Source: Plantibacter sp050587525 (lineage in GTDB: Bacteria > Actinomycetota > Actinomycetes > Actinomycetales > Microbacteriaceae). From it: DNA of 64,000 nt. Positions 19,193 through 26,810 of the stretch are shown here, in pieces. The notes below the pieces were generated by a model that did no database searches, was not told where the DNA came from, and worked only from the letters and a program-made list of their open reading frames with translations. Position 1 is the first letter of the stretch. Every line of letters begins with the position of its first letter. The translations under genes were made by a program, and so were the position numbers. The DNA lies in NCBI RefSeq assembly GCF_050587525.1, contig NZ_JBOBFT010000013.1, positions 78,074 through 142,073 on the forward strand, in the 5' to 3' direction.

Positions 19193-20191
19193 ATGGTGAC
19201 CATGTACGACGTCGCTCGCGCGGCAGGGCTCTCGATCGGAACCGTCTCACGCTTCGTGAACGGCAACGGCTACGTGTCCGCCGCATCGGAGGAGGCGATC
19301 CGCGCCGCCATCGCCGCGACGGGGTACGTGCCGAACAACGCGGCCCGGAGCCTCACGACGAAACGCTCCGGACTTATCGGCTTCATCACGAGCGACCTCA
19401 TCAACCCCTTCACAGCGCTCCTCGCTCAGAGCATGGCGCTCCGCGCGAGCGAGTCCGGTCACAGCGTGCTGACGGCGGTCACGGACGGCGACGAGGCTCG
19501 CGCCCTCGAGGTCATCACGGCCCTCCGAGGCCAACAGGTCGACGGGCTCGTCGTGACCCCGCCGGAGTCGGCGGCCGTGAACGCCTACCTCGAGACCATC
19601 ACGGGATCCGGCACCCCCGTGGTCCTCGTCGGCATGGAGCTCGACACCCCGGCCGACCGGGTGTCGTCCGACACGTACGGGGGCGCGAAGGCCGCCGTCG
19701 AGCACCTGCTCCGGCTCGGGCACACCCGCATCGCCTTCGTCAGCAGGGCACCAGCGGAATCATTCGCCCGCGGACGGTACCGGGGCTACTGCGACGCGTT
19801 GGCGGAACACGGCATCACGGTCGATCCGCAGCTCGTCTTCGGACTCGACGACACCGCTTCGGCGCTCGGCGATGCGACGGGCCTGGCGCTGGAGCGGGCG
19901 ACGGCCGTCTTCGCGGTCAACGACCTCGTCGCACTCGGCGTCGCCCAGGAGGCGCACCGGCGCGGGCGACGCGTGCCGGAAGACCTCTCGGTCGTCGGCT
20001 TCGACGACATCGCCCTCGCCGGCGTCTCCTCCCCGCCCCTCACCACCGTCCGCCAACCCACCGAGGAGATGGGCCAGTCGGTCATCGACCTCCTCCTCGC
20101 CAGACTCGCCGACCCGTCGATCCCGGCGAGCGCGACCCGTCACGACTGCTCGCTCGTCGTGCGCGGTTCGACCGCTCCGCCGCGTCCGTGA
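19193..20191 (+). CDS. LacI-family transcription regulator
   Basis: 332 residues. The N-terminal helix-turn-helix reads MYDVARAAGLSIGTVSRFVNGNGYVS with the minor-groove hinge AARSLTTKRSGLIGF, then a sugar-responsive periplasmic-binding-like domain (GLVVTPP, AVFAVNDLVALG, LSVVGFDDI, TTVRQP). An alternative start at the fourth codon is possible. It lies in the transporter operon and most likely binds the operator at 15264-15281. A second regulator in addition to the DeoR/LacI hybrid suggests import and catabolism answer to different inducers. Confidence 0.93.
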   Translation: MVTMYDVARAAGLSIGTVSRFVNGNGYVSAASEEAIRAAIAATGYVPNNAARSLTTKRSGLIGFITSDLINPFTALLAQSMALRASESGHSVLTAVTDGDEARALEVITALRGQQVDGLVVTPPESAAVNAYLETITGSGTPVVLVGMELDTPADRVSSDTYGGAKAAVEHLLRLGHTRIAFVSRAPAESFARGRYRGYCDALAEHGITVDPQLVFGLDDTASALGDATGLALERATAVFAVNDLVALGVAQEAHRRGRRVPEDLSVVGFDDIALAGVSSPPLTTVRQPTEEMGQSVIDLLLARLADPSIPASATRHDCSLVVRGSTAPPRP

Positions 20192-20220
20192 ACCGCGCAC
20201 CGCTCCATCCGCAGTCCTCA

Positions 20221-20340
20221 GCATCAGCATCAGCATCAGCATCAGCATCAGCATCAGCATCAGCATCAGCATCAGCATCAGCATCAGCATCAGCATCAGC
20301 ATCAGCATCAGCATCAGCATCAGCATCAGCGTCAGCATCA
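20221..20340. repeat. 20-unit GCATCA hexanucleotide array
   Basis: Twenty tandem copies of GCATCA fill 120 bp; only the 19th unit differs (GCGTCA). The array lies between the LacI stop and the ribosome binding site of the ADP-ribosylglycohydrolase-like gene. It keeps all forward frames open (Ser-Ala, Gln-His, Ile-Ser), which makes a false 5.2-kb reading frame from 17047 to 22302. Six-base steps would alter leader length, not any reading frame. Confidence 0.99.
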
Positions 20341-20379
20341 GCCGATCCACACCAGACCTCGAACGAAGGAACCAGTTCC

Positions 20380-22302
20380 ATGCTCAAGCTCGATCTCCGC
20401 GGCTCCACGTACACCGACAAGCTCCTCGGCTGTTGGATGGGCAAGAACGCCGGCGGCACGCTCGGCGCCCCGCTCGAAGAGGGCTGGGGGCGCGACGAGC
20501 CCTTCGACATCGACTGGTACCCGAAGCTGGAGACCGGCGGGATCCCCAACGACGACCTCGAGATGCAGCTCATCTGGCTCGCGGCGCTCAAACAGGTCGG
20601 TCCTGGGCTCACCGCTCGCGACCTCGCCCCGTACTGGCTCGACCACATCGGCTACAACTGGGACGAGTACGGGCTCTCGAAGGCGAACCTCCGTCTCGGC
20701 CTCGTCCCGCCCGTGAGCGGCTCGTTCAACAACTGGTTCCTGCACTGCATGGGCAGCCCCATCCGTTCGGAACTGTGGGCATGCGTCGCCCCCGGCCACC
20801 CGCGCATCGCCGCACGCTACGCCTACGAGGACGCCATCTGCGATCACGCCGGAGGCGAGGGCGTCTACGGCGAACTGTTCAACGTCGCGATGCAGGCCGC
20901 CGCGTTCGTCGTCGACGACCACGAACAACTCCTCGACATCGGGCTCTCCTACGTGCCGGAGGACTCCCAGACCGCTCGCGCCGTGCGAGCCGCGCGCGAC
21001 GCGCATCGTGCGGGCCTCACCTGGCAGGAGGCTCGGAAGCGCGTCATCGCGACCTCCGAGGTGCGGATCGCCCAGTACTCGCCCTTCAACATCGGCTTCC
21101 AGGTGGTCGGGCTCCTCTACGGCGCAGACTTCGGCGACGCCATCTGCACGACAGTGAACTGCGGCTACGACACCGACTCGTCCGGTGCGAGCATCGGGAG
21201 CCTGTGGGGCATCATCGCGGGACAGTCGCGGCTCCCCCAGAAGTGGATCGAACCGTTCGGCATCGAGATCGCGACGAACGAGGACTGGCACGGCGTCCGC
21301 CACATGTCCGACGGGAGCACGCCGATCCCCGAGACCCTGCCGGAGCTCATCGACGACCTGCGGGTGGAGACGGACCGGGTCCTCGCCCACCACGGCGTCA
21401 CACCGGCGGGAGGCGTCGTCGAGGTCTCGCTCGAGAGCCTCTACGCCGACGACTCGATCCGCGAGCTGTGGACGCGCTCGGTGACCGAGGTCCGCTACGA
21501 CTTCCCCGAGTACAGCGTCACGGTCGACTACGGCGGGGATCCGATCATCGCCCCCGGCCGTACGATCACCGTCGTCGCGACCGTGCACAACCCGCACCCC
21601 GACGCCGTGACCGGTTCCCTGCGCTGGATCCTGCCTGAGGGCTGGCCCGCCGTCGCCGTGGAACGGTTCCAGATCGCGGCGAGCGCCTCGGTCTCGCTCG
21701 ACATCGCCATCACGGCTCCAGACCAGCCCGTCGACGACCGCAACGTCCTGTACCTGGCGGCCGAACTCGACGAGTACCCGGCCGAGCCGGCCGTTCCGTT
21801 CGTCCTCGTCGGCGCGCCGCTGTGGGAGCTCGCAGAGGCCCCCGCCGAGAGCGATGGAACCGCCTACCCGAACGTCGACGAACTCGACTGGGAACGTCTC
21901 TACGGATCGGGCAACCGCTCGCCCCTGCACACGCTCAGCGGTCGCGGCGGCCGGGTGTACCTGCGCACGTTCCTGCAGTCGCCCGTGGACGAGCTGGTGC
22001 GGGTCGGCGTCGACTCGACCGTGCCGAACACCGTCTGGCTCGACGGCGTGCAGATCGACCAGGCCAATCAGACGATCGAGCCGAAGCTGCTGCGTCCGAA
22101 CTTCAGCGCTCGGTACTCCGCGTACGAGCTCACGGCGGGGTGGCACGAGGTCCTCGTCGAGTTCACGCTCGATGGCGACGACGGTCTGGCCGACGCGTAC
22201 CTGCTGCTCGCCTCCGCCGATCGGCTCGTCACGCCCAACGTCGCGATCGGACGCACGCGCGTCCCGGTCCCGGTCGAGGCGCTCGTCTCGGCCGAGCGCT
22301 GA
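20380..22302 (+). CDS. ADP-ribosylglycohydrolase-fold protein with C-terminal beta domains
   Basis: 640 residues. Residues 1-300 match the ADP-ribosylglycohydrolase (ADPRG) family: LLGCWMGKNAGGTLGAPLEE, NDDLEMQ with D58/D59, and NCGYDTDSSGASIGSLWGIIAG with D264/D266, the acidic residues that bind two Mg ions in that fold. Residues about 370-640 are beta-rich, with an NPHP...G.L sandwich and a WHEVLVEF segment resembling carbohydrate-binding or PA14-like modules. No signal peptide. The start follows GAAGGAA about 7 nt upstream. Within a sugar operon it is more likely a glycosidase or sugar-processing enzyme on this fold than a remover of protein ADP-ribose. The actual bond cleaved is unknown. 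Confidence 0.85.
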   Translation: MLKLDLRGSTYTDKLLGCWMGKNAGGTLGAPLEEGWGRDEPFDIDWYPKLETGGIPNDDLEMQLIWLAALKQVGPGLTARDLAPYWLDHIGYNWDEYGLSKANLRLGLVPPVSGSFNNWFLHCMGSPIRSELWACVAPGHPRIAARYAYEDAICDHAGGEGVYGELFNVAMQAAAFVVDDHEQLLDIGLSYVPEDSQTARAVRAARDAHRAGLTWQEARKRVIATSEVRIAQYSPFNIGFQVVGLLYGADFGDAICTTVNCGYDTDSSGASIGSLWGIIAGQSRLPQKWIEPFGIEIATNEDWHGVRHMSDGSTPIPETLPELIDDLRVETDRVLAHHGVTPAGGVVEVSLESLYADDSIRELWTRSVTEVRYDFPEYSVTVDYGGDPIIAPGRTITVVATVHNPHPDAVTGSLRWILPEGWPAVAVERFQIAASASVSLDIAITAPDQPVDDRNVLYLAAELDEYPAEPAVPFVLVGAPLWELAEAPAESDGTAYPNVDELDWERLYGSGNRSPLHTLSGRGGRVYLRTFLQSPVDELVRVGVDSTVPNTVWLDGVQIDQANQTIEPKLLRPNFSARYSAYELTAGWHEVLVEFTLDGDDGLADAYLLLASADRLVTPNVAIGRTRVPVPVEALVSAER

Positions 22303-22307
22303 ACTCC

Positions 22308-22363
22308 CCCAGCACCGACACCCGTCCACCCAGCACCGACACCTGTTCAAAGGAGAACACCGC
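22308..22363 (+). promoter_or_regulatory. Repeat and SD-in-loop hairpin before the BNR gene
   Basis: CCCAGCACCGACACC occurs twice (22308-22322, 22329-22343). ACCTGTTCAAAGGAGAACAC (22341-22360) follows, where TGTTC and GAACA can pair and present AAAGGA, the Shine-Dalgarno, in the loop. The same 20 nt precede the secreted protein gene at 60831. Confidence 0.7.
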
Positions 22364-24436
22364 ATGTCACTCGACCATCGACGAACGACCAGGAGGATCG
22401 CGATCGTCGCGGCCGTCGCCCTCGCGGCGGGCCTCGGCTCACTCGCCGTCGACCCGTCGCCCGCGTCCGCCCAGGACACGACGACTTTCACCGACGGGTT
22501 CGACCGCGCGAACGGCGCCGTCGGCAACGGCTGGCGGGCCGCTCGTGGCACGTGGGCGATCGCTTCTGGCGCCGTCGCCGCGTCCGGCTCGACGTCCGAG
22601 CGCATGCTCATGCAGGAGTCGGTCCCGCTCGGCAAGACCTTCGCCGTGTCCGCGACGGTCTCGACGACGTCCACCGCGCCGGCGTCCCGCGCCTGGAACG
22701 GTGTCGCGGCCAATGTCGTCGACAACGGGAACGGGACCCAGACCTTCTACGTGGTGCGTGCGGCGCAAGCGCTCGGCAACGCGTCCCGCCTCGACTGGCA
22801 GCTGTTGAAGGTCAGCGATTCGCAGACGGCGACGGGTCTCGTCTACGTCACGGGCGGCTGGTCCGACATCACGGCCGGCCAGCCCGTGCGGCTCGGCCTC
22901 GAATCGGTTTCGCTCGGCACCGGTATCGTCGTCCGTGTGGAGGGCGCCGTGACGAAGGACGTGTACCAGTACGCGCCGCTGCCGTTCGGCTCGCTCGTGT
23001 CCGGCGGATACGCCGGCCTCTACGCCCACGGCGGTGCGAACACCTTCGACGACGTCACGATCGTGAATTCCACGGTCGCGGCTGGCGCGCCGCTCGCCGA
23101 TCCGGGGCCGCTCAGCTGCACGGTCGCGCAGCCCGACGGGTACACGCTGCCCGGCCTCGCGAACACGGTCGCCGAGGTCGTCCCGCTGGGGAACAGCTGG
23201 TCCGGTCATCCCGTCACCCAGCAGATCCTGAACCACGGCGATGATCAGTACGCCGCGTACTACGACGAGAACCGCGTGATGACGGTGGCGCATCGAACGC
23301 TCGACCAGACGACGTGGACGATCAAGCAGGTCGACAGCACACTCGGGTGGGACAGCCACAATTACGTGACCATGGCCCTCGACCCCGCCGGCAACCTGCA
23401 CCTGTCCGGCAACATGCACAACGTGCCGCTCGTCTATTTCCGGACGACGACTCCCGGCGACGTCACGACGCTCACTCGGGTCGCGAACATGGTCGATCCG
23501 GCCGTCGAGCAGCGCGTCACCTACCCGTCGTTCTTCACCGGGCCCTCCGGCGAACTGATGTTCTCGCATCGGGACGGCATGAGCGGCGACGGTGTCACGC
23601 TCTACAACCGGTACGACGAGACGACGCAGACCTGGTCGGCGCTCCTCACGACGCCGCTCCTCGACGGTGAAGGTCTCCGCAACGCGTACCCGATGGCGCC
23701 GAAGCTCGGACCCGACGGCTTCTTCCACCTCGTCTGGACGTGGCGGGACACGACCGACGCGGGATCCACCTCCCGGCTCTCCTACATGCGGAGCACCGAC
23801 CTCGTGCACTGGGAGACGAGCACGGGCACGCCGTTGACGCTCCCGGTCACCTACGACAGCCCAACGGTCGTCGACCCCGTGCCGATCTACGGCGGCATCA
23901 TCAACAGCAACATCAACCTCGGCTTCGACGGGGCAGGGAAGCCCGTCATCAGCTACACGAAGTTCGACGAGCAGTTGCGCACCCAGTTCAACCTGGCGCA
24001 CACGGATGCGGGCGGCGCGTGGGTGTCCGCTCCGATCAGTGAGTGGACCGGACGCTGGCACATCTCCGGAGGCGGTTCGCTCTCGGGCGGCGTCCGGGTG
24101 GGCGCGGTCAGCGCACTCGCCGACGGGATGCTCCGCGTCGATTACAAGTGCGTGGGCGGCGTCGGCGTGAACGACGGGCCGTCCCGGAGCTGGATCGTCG
24201 ATCCCGCGACGTTCCAGCCCGTGTACGACGTGCCGACCCCGGCGCTCCCCGCCGCGATCACCACACCGCAATCCACGTTCCCCGGCATCCAGGTGAAGAC
24301 CGTGGACGTCACGGCGGAGAACGGCGACCGCTACGTGCTCCGGTGGGAGTCGATGCCGGCGAATGCGGACCAGCCGCGGCCTCCGTCCCAGACGCCGCCC
24401 GCGCAGCCCATCACGGTCTACCGCCTCGTGCCGTAG
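22364..24436 (+). CDS. Secreted BNR beta-propeller protein, polysaccharide-lyase-like
   Basis: 690 residues with a signal peptide (RRTTRRIAIVAAVALAAGLGSLAV, cleavage after ASA at 34-36; the Arg pairs could also suit Tat). Residues 40-230 form a laminin-G/concanavalin-like jelly roll (TFTDGFDRANGAVGNGW). Residues 255-690 are a BNR_4-type propeller with repeated GxxxxxW/F blades. WDSHN and GNMHN put H332 and H352 twenty residues apart, resembling the paired histidines reported for ulvan-lyase families PL24/PL25 and the rhamnosyl-glucuronate lyase family PL27 that share this fold. A secreted lyase releasing unsaturated uronate ends would fit UxuA downstream. It could also be a sialidase-like binding protein. 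Confidence 0.85.
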   Translation: MSLDHRRTTRRIAIVAAVALAAGLGSLAVDPSPASAQDTTTFTDGFDRANGAVGNGWRAARGTWAIASGAVAASGSTSERMLMQESVPLGKTFAVSATVSTTSTAPASRAWNGVAANVVDNGNGTQTFYVVRAAQALGNASRLDWQLLKVSDSQTATGLVYVTGGWSDITAGQPVRLGLESVSLGTGIVVRVEGAVTKDVYQYAPLPFGSLVSGGYAGLYAHGGANTFDDVTIVNSTVAAGAPLADPGPLSCTVAQPDGYTLPGLANTVAEVVPLGNSWSGHPVTQQILNHGDDQYAAYYDENRVMTVAHRTLDQTTWTIKQVDSTLGWDSHNYVTMALDPAGNLHLSGNMHNVPLVYFRTTTPGDVTTLTRVANMVDPAVEQRVTYPSFFTGPSGELMFSHRDGMSGDGVTLYNRYDETTQTWSALLTTPLLDGEGLRNAYPMAPKLGPDGFFHLVWTWRDTTDAGSTSRLSYMRSTDLVHWETSTGTPLTLPVTYDSPTVVDPVPIYGGIINSNINLGFDGAGKPVISYTKFDEQLRTQFNLAHTDAGGAWVSAPISEWTGRWHISGGGSLSGGVRVGAVSALADGMLRVDYKCVGGVGVNDGPSRSWIVDPATFQPVYDVPTPALPAAITTPQSTFPGIQVKTVDVTAENGDRYVLRWESMPANADQPRPPSQTPPAQPITVYRLVP

Positions 24437-24450
24437 ACGGTGCAGCATCC

Positions 24451-24489
24451 GAAGCCGGGCAGGTCGTCGCTCATGACCTGCCCGGCTTC
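24451..24489. terminator. Strong bidirectional terminator hairpin
   Basis: GAAGCCGGGCAGGTC and GACCTGCCCGGCTTC form a perfect 15-bp stem with a 9-nt loop, 14 nt after the BNR gene and 15 nt after the convergent 24504 gene. It closes the carbohydrate locus. Confidence 0.85.
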
Positions 24490-24503
24490 CTGCCGTGCGC
24501 CGT

Positions 24504-24983
24504 TCACCCTCGCGAGACTGGCACCCAGATCTCGATGACGGAATCGGGTCTCGACCAGTGGAAACGCCGGTCGTACCGCTCGACATGGAACAGCTGCTCC
24601 GACATCGGAACGGCTCCCCCGCGTGGAAGCTCCTCGCGGTAGATCGTCGAGATCGTCGCTGCGAGACCGGACATCGGCCCACGGTGGTCGAAGACCTCGT
24701 GATCGTGCGCCGGGACGTCGAACGTCTCGAACACCGGAGGGACGGGGTCAGTCGCCGGGACGCCGCAGAAGTAGCGGTACTCCTCGCCGACGGCGTAGGT
24801 CACGGCGAACTTCTCCCACGAGCCTGACGCTGTCCTGCTTGTCCGTGCCAAGGCCGCGTTGAACGACCGCCAGTGCCGTGCACAGATCTCGGCGTTGCTC
24901 GACTGGGACCTCGTGATCGGCACCGACATCCCCTGGAGGCGCACACCGCTCCAGGACTCGGACCGCCGCGCGAACTCCGCCAT
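24504..24983 (-). CDS. GyrI/AraC-type effector-binding domain protein
   Basis: 159 residues without a DNA-binding domain. The C-terminal half (YRYFCGVPATD, FETFDVPAHDHEVFDHRGPMSGLAATISTIYREELP, FHVERYD, VIEIWVPV) matches the effector-binding fold shared by GyrI, Rob and BmrR C-termini. The ATG at 24983 is chosen because upstream sequence is not conserved-looking; no good Shine-Dalgarno is seen. Stand-alone members sequester small molecules or act as toxin or gyrase modulators; the role here is unknown. It is convergent with the BNR gene and divergent from the AI-2E-like gene 142 bp away. Confidence 0.75.
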   Translation of the reverse strand: MAEFARRSESWSGVRLQGMSVPITRSQSSNAEICARHWRSFNAALARTSRTASGSWEKFAVTYAVGEEYRYFCGVPATDPVPPVFETFDVPAHDHEVFDHRGPMSGLAATISTIYREELPRGGAVPMSEQLFHVERYDRRFHWSRPDSVIEIWVPVSRG

Positions 24984-25125
24984 CGTCACGACACCCCCGT
25001 CGCGTCGGCCGATGCGCCGACCCGGACCATCGTACGGGACGCGCCGCCGGCCCTCGCCCTCCCGCCCGGCCCGTTCACCCTCGTTGGGTGATGGGGAGCC
25101 GGGTGATGGACGCGAGGATGTGGCC

Positions 25126-25839
25126 ATGGGCGAATCGGCGGAGGACCAGGCGGCGGCACTGCCGAATGTCCAGCCGAGCGCACGGCCGAATGCCGAGCCG
25201 AGCGCACTGCCGGGTTCGCAGCCGACGCTCGCTCCGTCGACCCGCGTCCTGCTCTCGCTCGCAGGCGCCGTCATCCTCCTCGTCGGCATGTCACTCGCAC
25301 GGGACGTCCTGACGCCGCTGTTCGTGGCGGCGGTCCTCGTGATCATCGTCCATCCCGTCCGCACACCGCTCGAACGGCACGGCTGGCCGCGCTGGCTGGC
25401 GACGACCGCCGTCATCGCGGTCGCCTACCTCGTCCTCGCGGTGCTCGGCGCCATCGTCCTCTTCGCGGCAGGACAGTTCGCGGCGCTCATCCCGCAGCAC
25501 GCCGACGAGCTGCACATCGTGGTCGACCAGGGAGCCGGTCTCCTCACGAGCTTGGGCTTCGACGCTGACGCCGCAGCGGATGCGACGAGACGGATCGACC
25601 CTGCGACGCTCGTGAATGCGGCCGGCGCCATCGTCCACACGGTGACCGGCCTCGCGACGTCGTTCTTCTGGACCTTCGTGATCGGTCCCGTCGGAGCGAT
25701 CCTGTCGGTCCCGCTGACGTTGCTCCTCCGGGCGCTGCTCCTCGAGAACGACGACGATGCGGCGTGGGTCAGGCGATTGTCGGGCGACATGAGTGACGAG
25801 ACCGGGAACACCGGCTCAGAAGCGAGAACCGCCGCATGA
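25126..25839 (+). CDS. AI-2E-family transporter with an internal deletion
   Basis: 237 residues. The N-terminal part is a normal AI-2E/TqsA-type permease start (VLLSLAGAVILLVGMSLARDVLTPLFVAAVLVIIVHPVRTPLERHGWPRWLATTAVI, then QHADELHIVVD). Near residue 175 the sequence jumps to what is normally the end of the protein (WTFVIGPVGAILSVPLTLLLRALLL). Family members are about 350-400 residues with eight membrane segments; about 120-150 residues including the central segments are missing, in frame. The reading frame is intact and codon use looks normal, so the shortened protein may still be made. Its stop overlaps a possible start of the HAD gene. Probably a decayed or reduced transporter. Confidence 0.7.
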   Translation: MGESAEDQAAALPNVQPSARPNAEPSALPGSQPTLAPSTRVLLSLAGAVILLVGMSLARDVLTPLFVAAVLVIIVHPVRTPLERHGWPRWLATTAVIAVAYLVLAVLGAIVLFAAGQFAALIPQHADELHIVVDQGAGLLTSLGFDADAAADATRRIDPATLVNAAGAIVHTVTGLATSFFWTFVIGPVGAILSVPLTLLLRALLLENDDDAAWVRRLSGDMSDETGNTGSEARTAA

Positions 25840-25871
25840 GCCCCGCAGAGAGCACAGGAGGGCAGAGCATC

Positions 25872-26810
25872 ATGAGCACCGAACTGGCGTCCTGGCGGGA
25901 GACCCCGACCAGGCAGGCGATCATCGACTTCGTGGCGGCGGTCACCGAGGGCCCCGAAGCGGTCGCGTTCCGCGACCGCGTGGCAGTCTTCGACAACGAC
26001 GGCACGCTGTGGACCGAGAAACCGATGCCGACGCAACTGCACTACATCGTGGAGCAGTGGGCGGCTGCGGCGAAGGCCGACCCCTCGCTCGCCGCGAAGC
26101 AGCCGTACCTCGCGGCGTCGACGGGTGACCTGTCGTGGTTGGGCGGCGCCGTGGAGAAGCACTACGTGGGCGACGATTCCGACCTCCACACGATGATCGG
26201 CGCGATCGTCGGGACGACGGCGGACATGAGCGTCGAGGACTACGAGGCGTCCGTCGTGGCGTTCTATCGCGACGCCGTACACCCCACGATCGGCCGCTCC
26301 TACCGCTACGCCGTCTACCAACCGATGTTCGAACTCCTCCGGTACCTCGAACGGCACGGCTTCACCTGTTACATCGTGTCGGGCGGGGACCGCGACTTCA
26401 TGCGCCCCATGACGGCCGAGTACTACGGGATCCCTGCGGAGCGCGTGATCGGTTCCGCCCTCGGGCTGCACTACGACCAGGACGCGAACCAGGTGCAGTA
26501 CGGGACGTCATTCGACTTCATGAACGACGGACCGGAGAAGCCCGTGCGCATCTGGACGAGGACGGGCAGACGACCGATCCTCGCCGCGGGCAACTCGAAC
26601 GGCGACGTGCCGATGCTGCGCTATCCCCAGACGCATCCCCGCAGTCTCAGCCTGCTCATCCACCACGACGACGACGGCGGACGAGGCGATGCTCCCTACG
26701 ACGCGGGCGCTGAGCGGGCGCTCTCGGGCGCAGCCGGGCAGGGCATCACCGTCGTGAGCGTCCGCGACGACTGGGCGACGGTGTTCCGATCCGCCGACGA
26801 GGGGTCGTGA
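25872..26810 (+). CDS. HAD-superfamily phosphatase
   Basis: 312 residues from the chosen start. VAVFDNDGTLW carries the DxDGT nucleophile motif (motif I), YIVSGGDRDFM motif II, and ILAAGNSNGDVPML motif III/IV (GNSxxD). This matches the phosphoserine-phosphatase-like HAD group with an alpha-helical cap. The substrate is unknown. AGGAGG lies 10 nt before the ATG at 25872; an ATG at 25836, overlapping the previous stop, would add 12 residues but has no ribosome binding site. The 3' end overlaps the convergent MFS gene by 65 bp. Confidence 0.85.
   Translation: MSTELASWRETPTRQAIIDFVAAVTEGPEAVAFRDRVAVFDNDGTLWTEKPMPTQLHYIVEQWAAAAKADPSLAAKQPYLAASTGDLSWLGGAVEKHYVGDDSDLHTMIGAIVGTTADMSVEDYEASVVAFYRDAVHPTIGRSYRYAVYQPMFELLRYLERHGFTCYIVSGGDRDFMRPMTAEYYGIPAERVIGSALGLHYDQDANQVQYGTSFDFMNDGPEKPVRIWTRTGRRPILAAGNSNGDVPMLRYPQTHPRSLSLLIHHDDDGGRGDAPYDAGAERALSGAAGQGITVVSVRDDWATVFRSADEGS

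Noticed and set aside
20221..20340. Ser-Ala or Gln-His repeat protein
   Set aside because: No start codon with a ribosome binding site leads into the array, and the next gene has its own clear start after it.
17047..22302. A single 5.2-kb open reading frame of 1751 codons
   Set aside because: It only joins an out-of-frame shadow of the transporter genes, a frame through the GCATCA repeat and the real gene starting at 20380. The true start has its own ribosome binding site, and the upstream part reads as Arg/Pro-rich shadow peptide.
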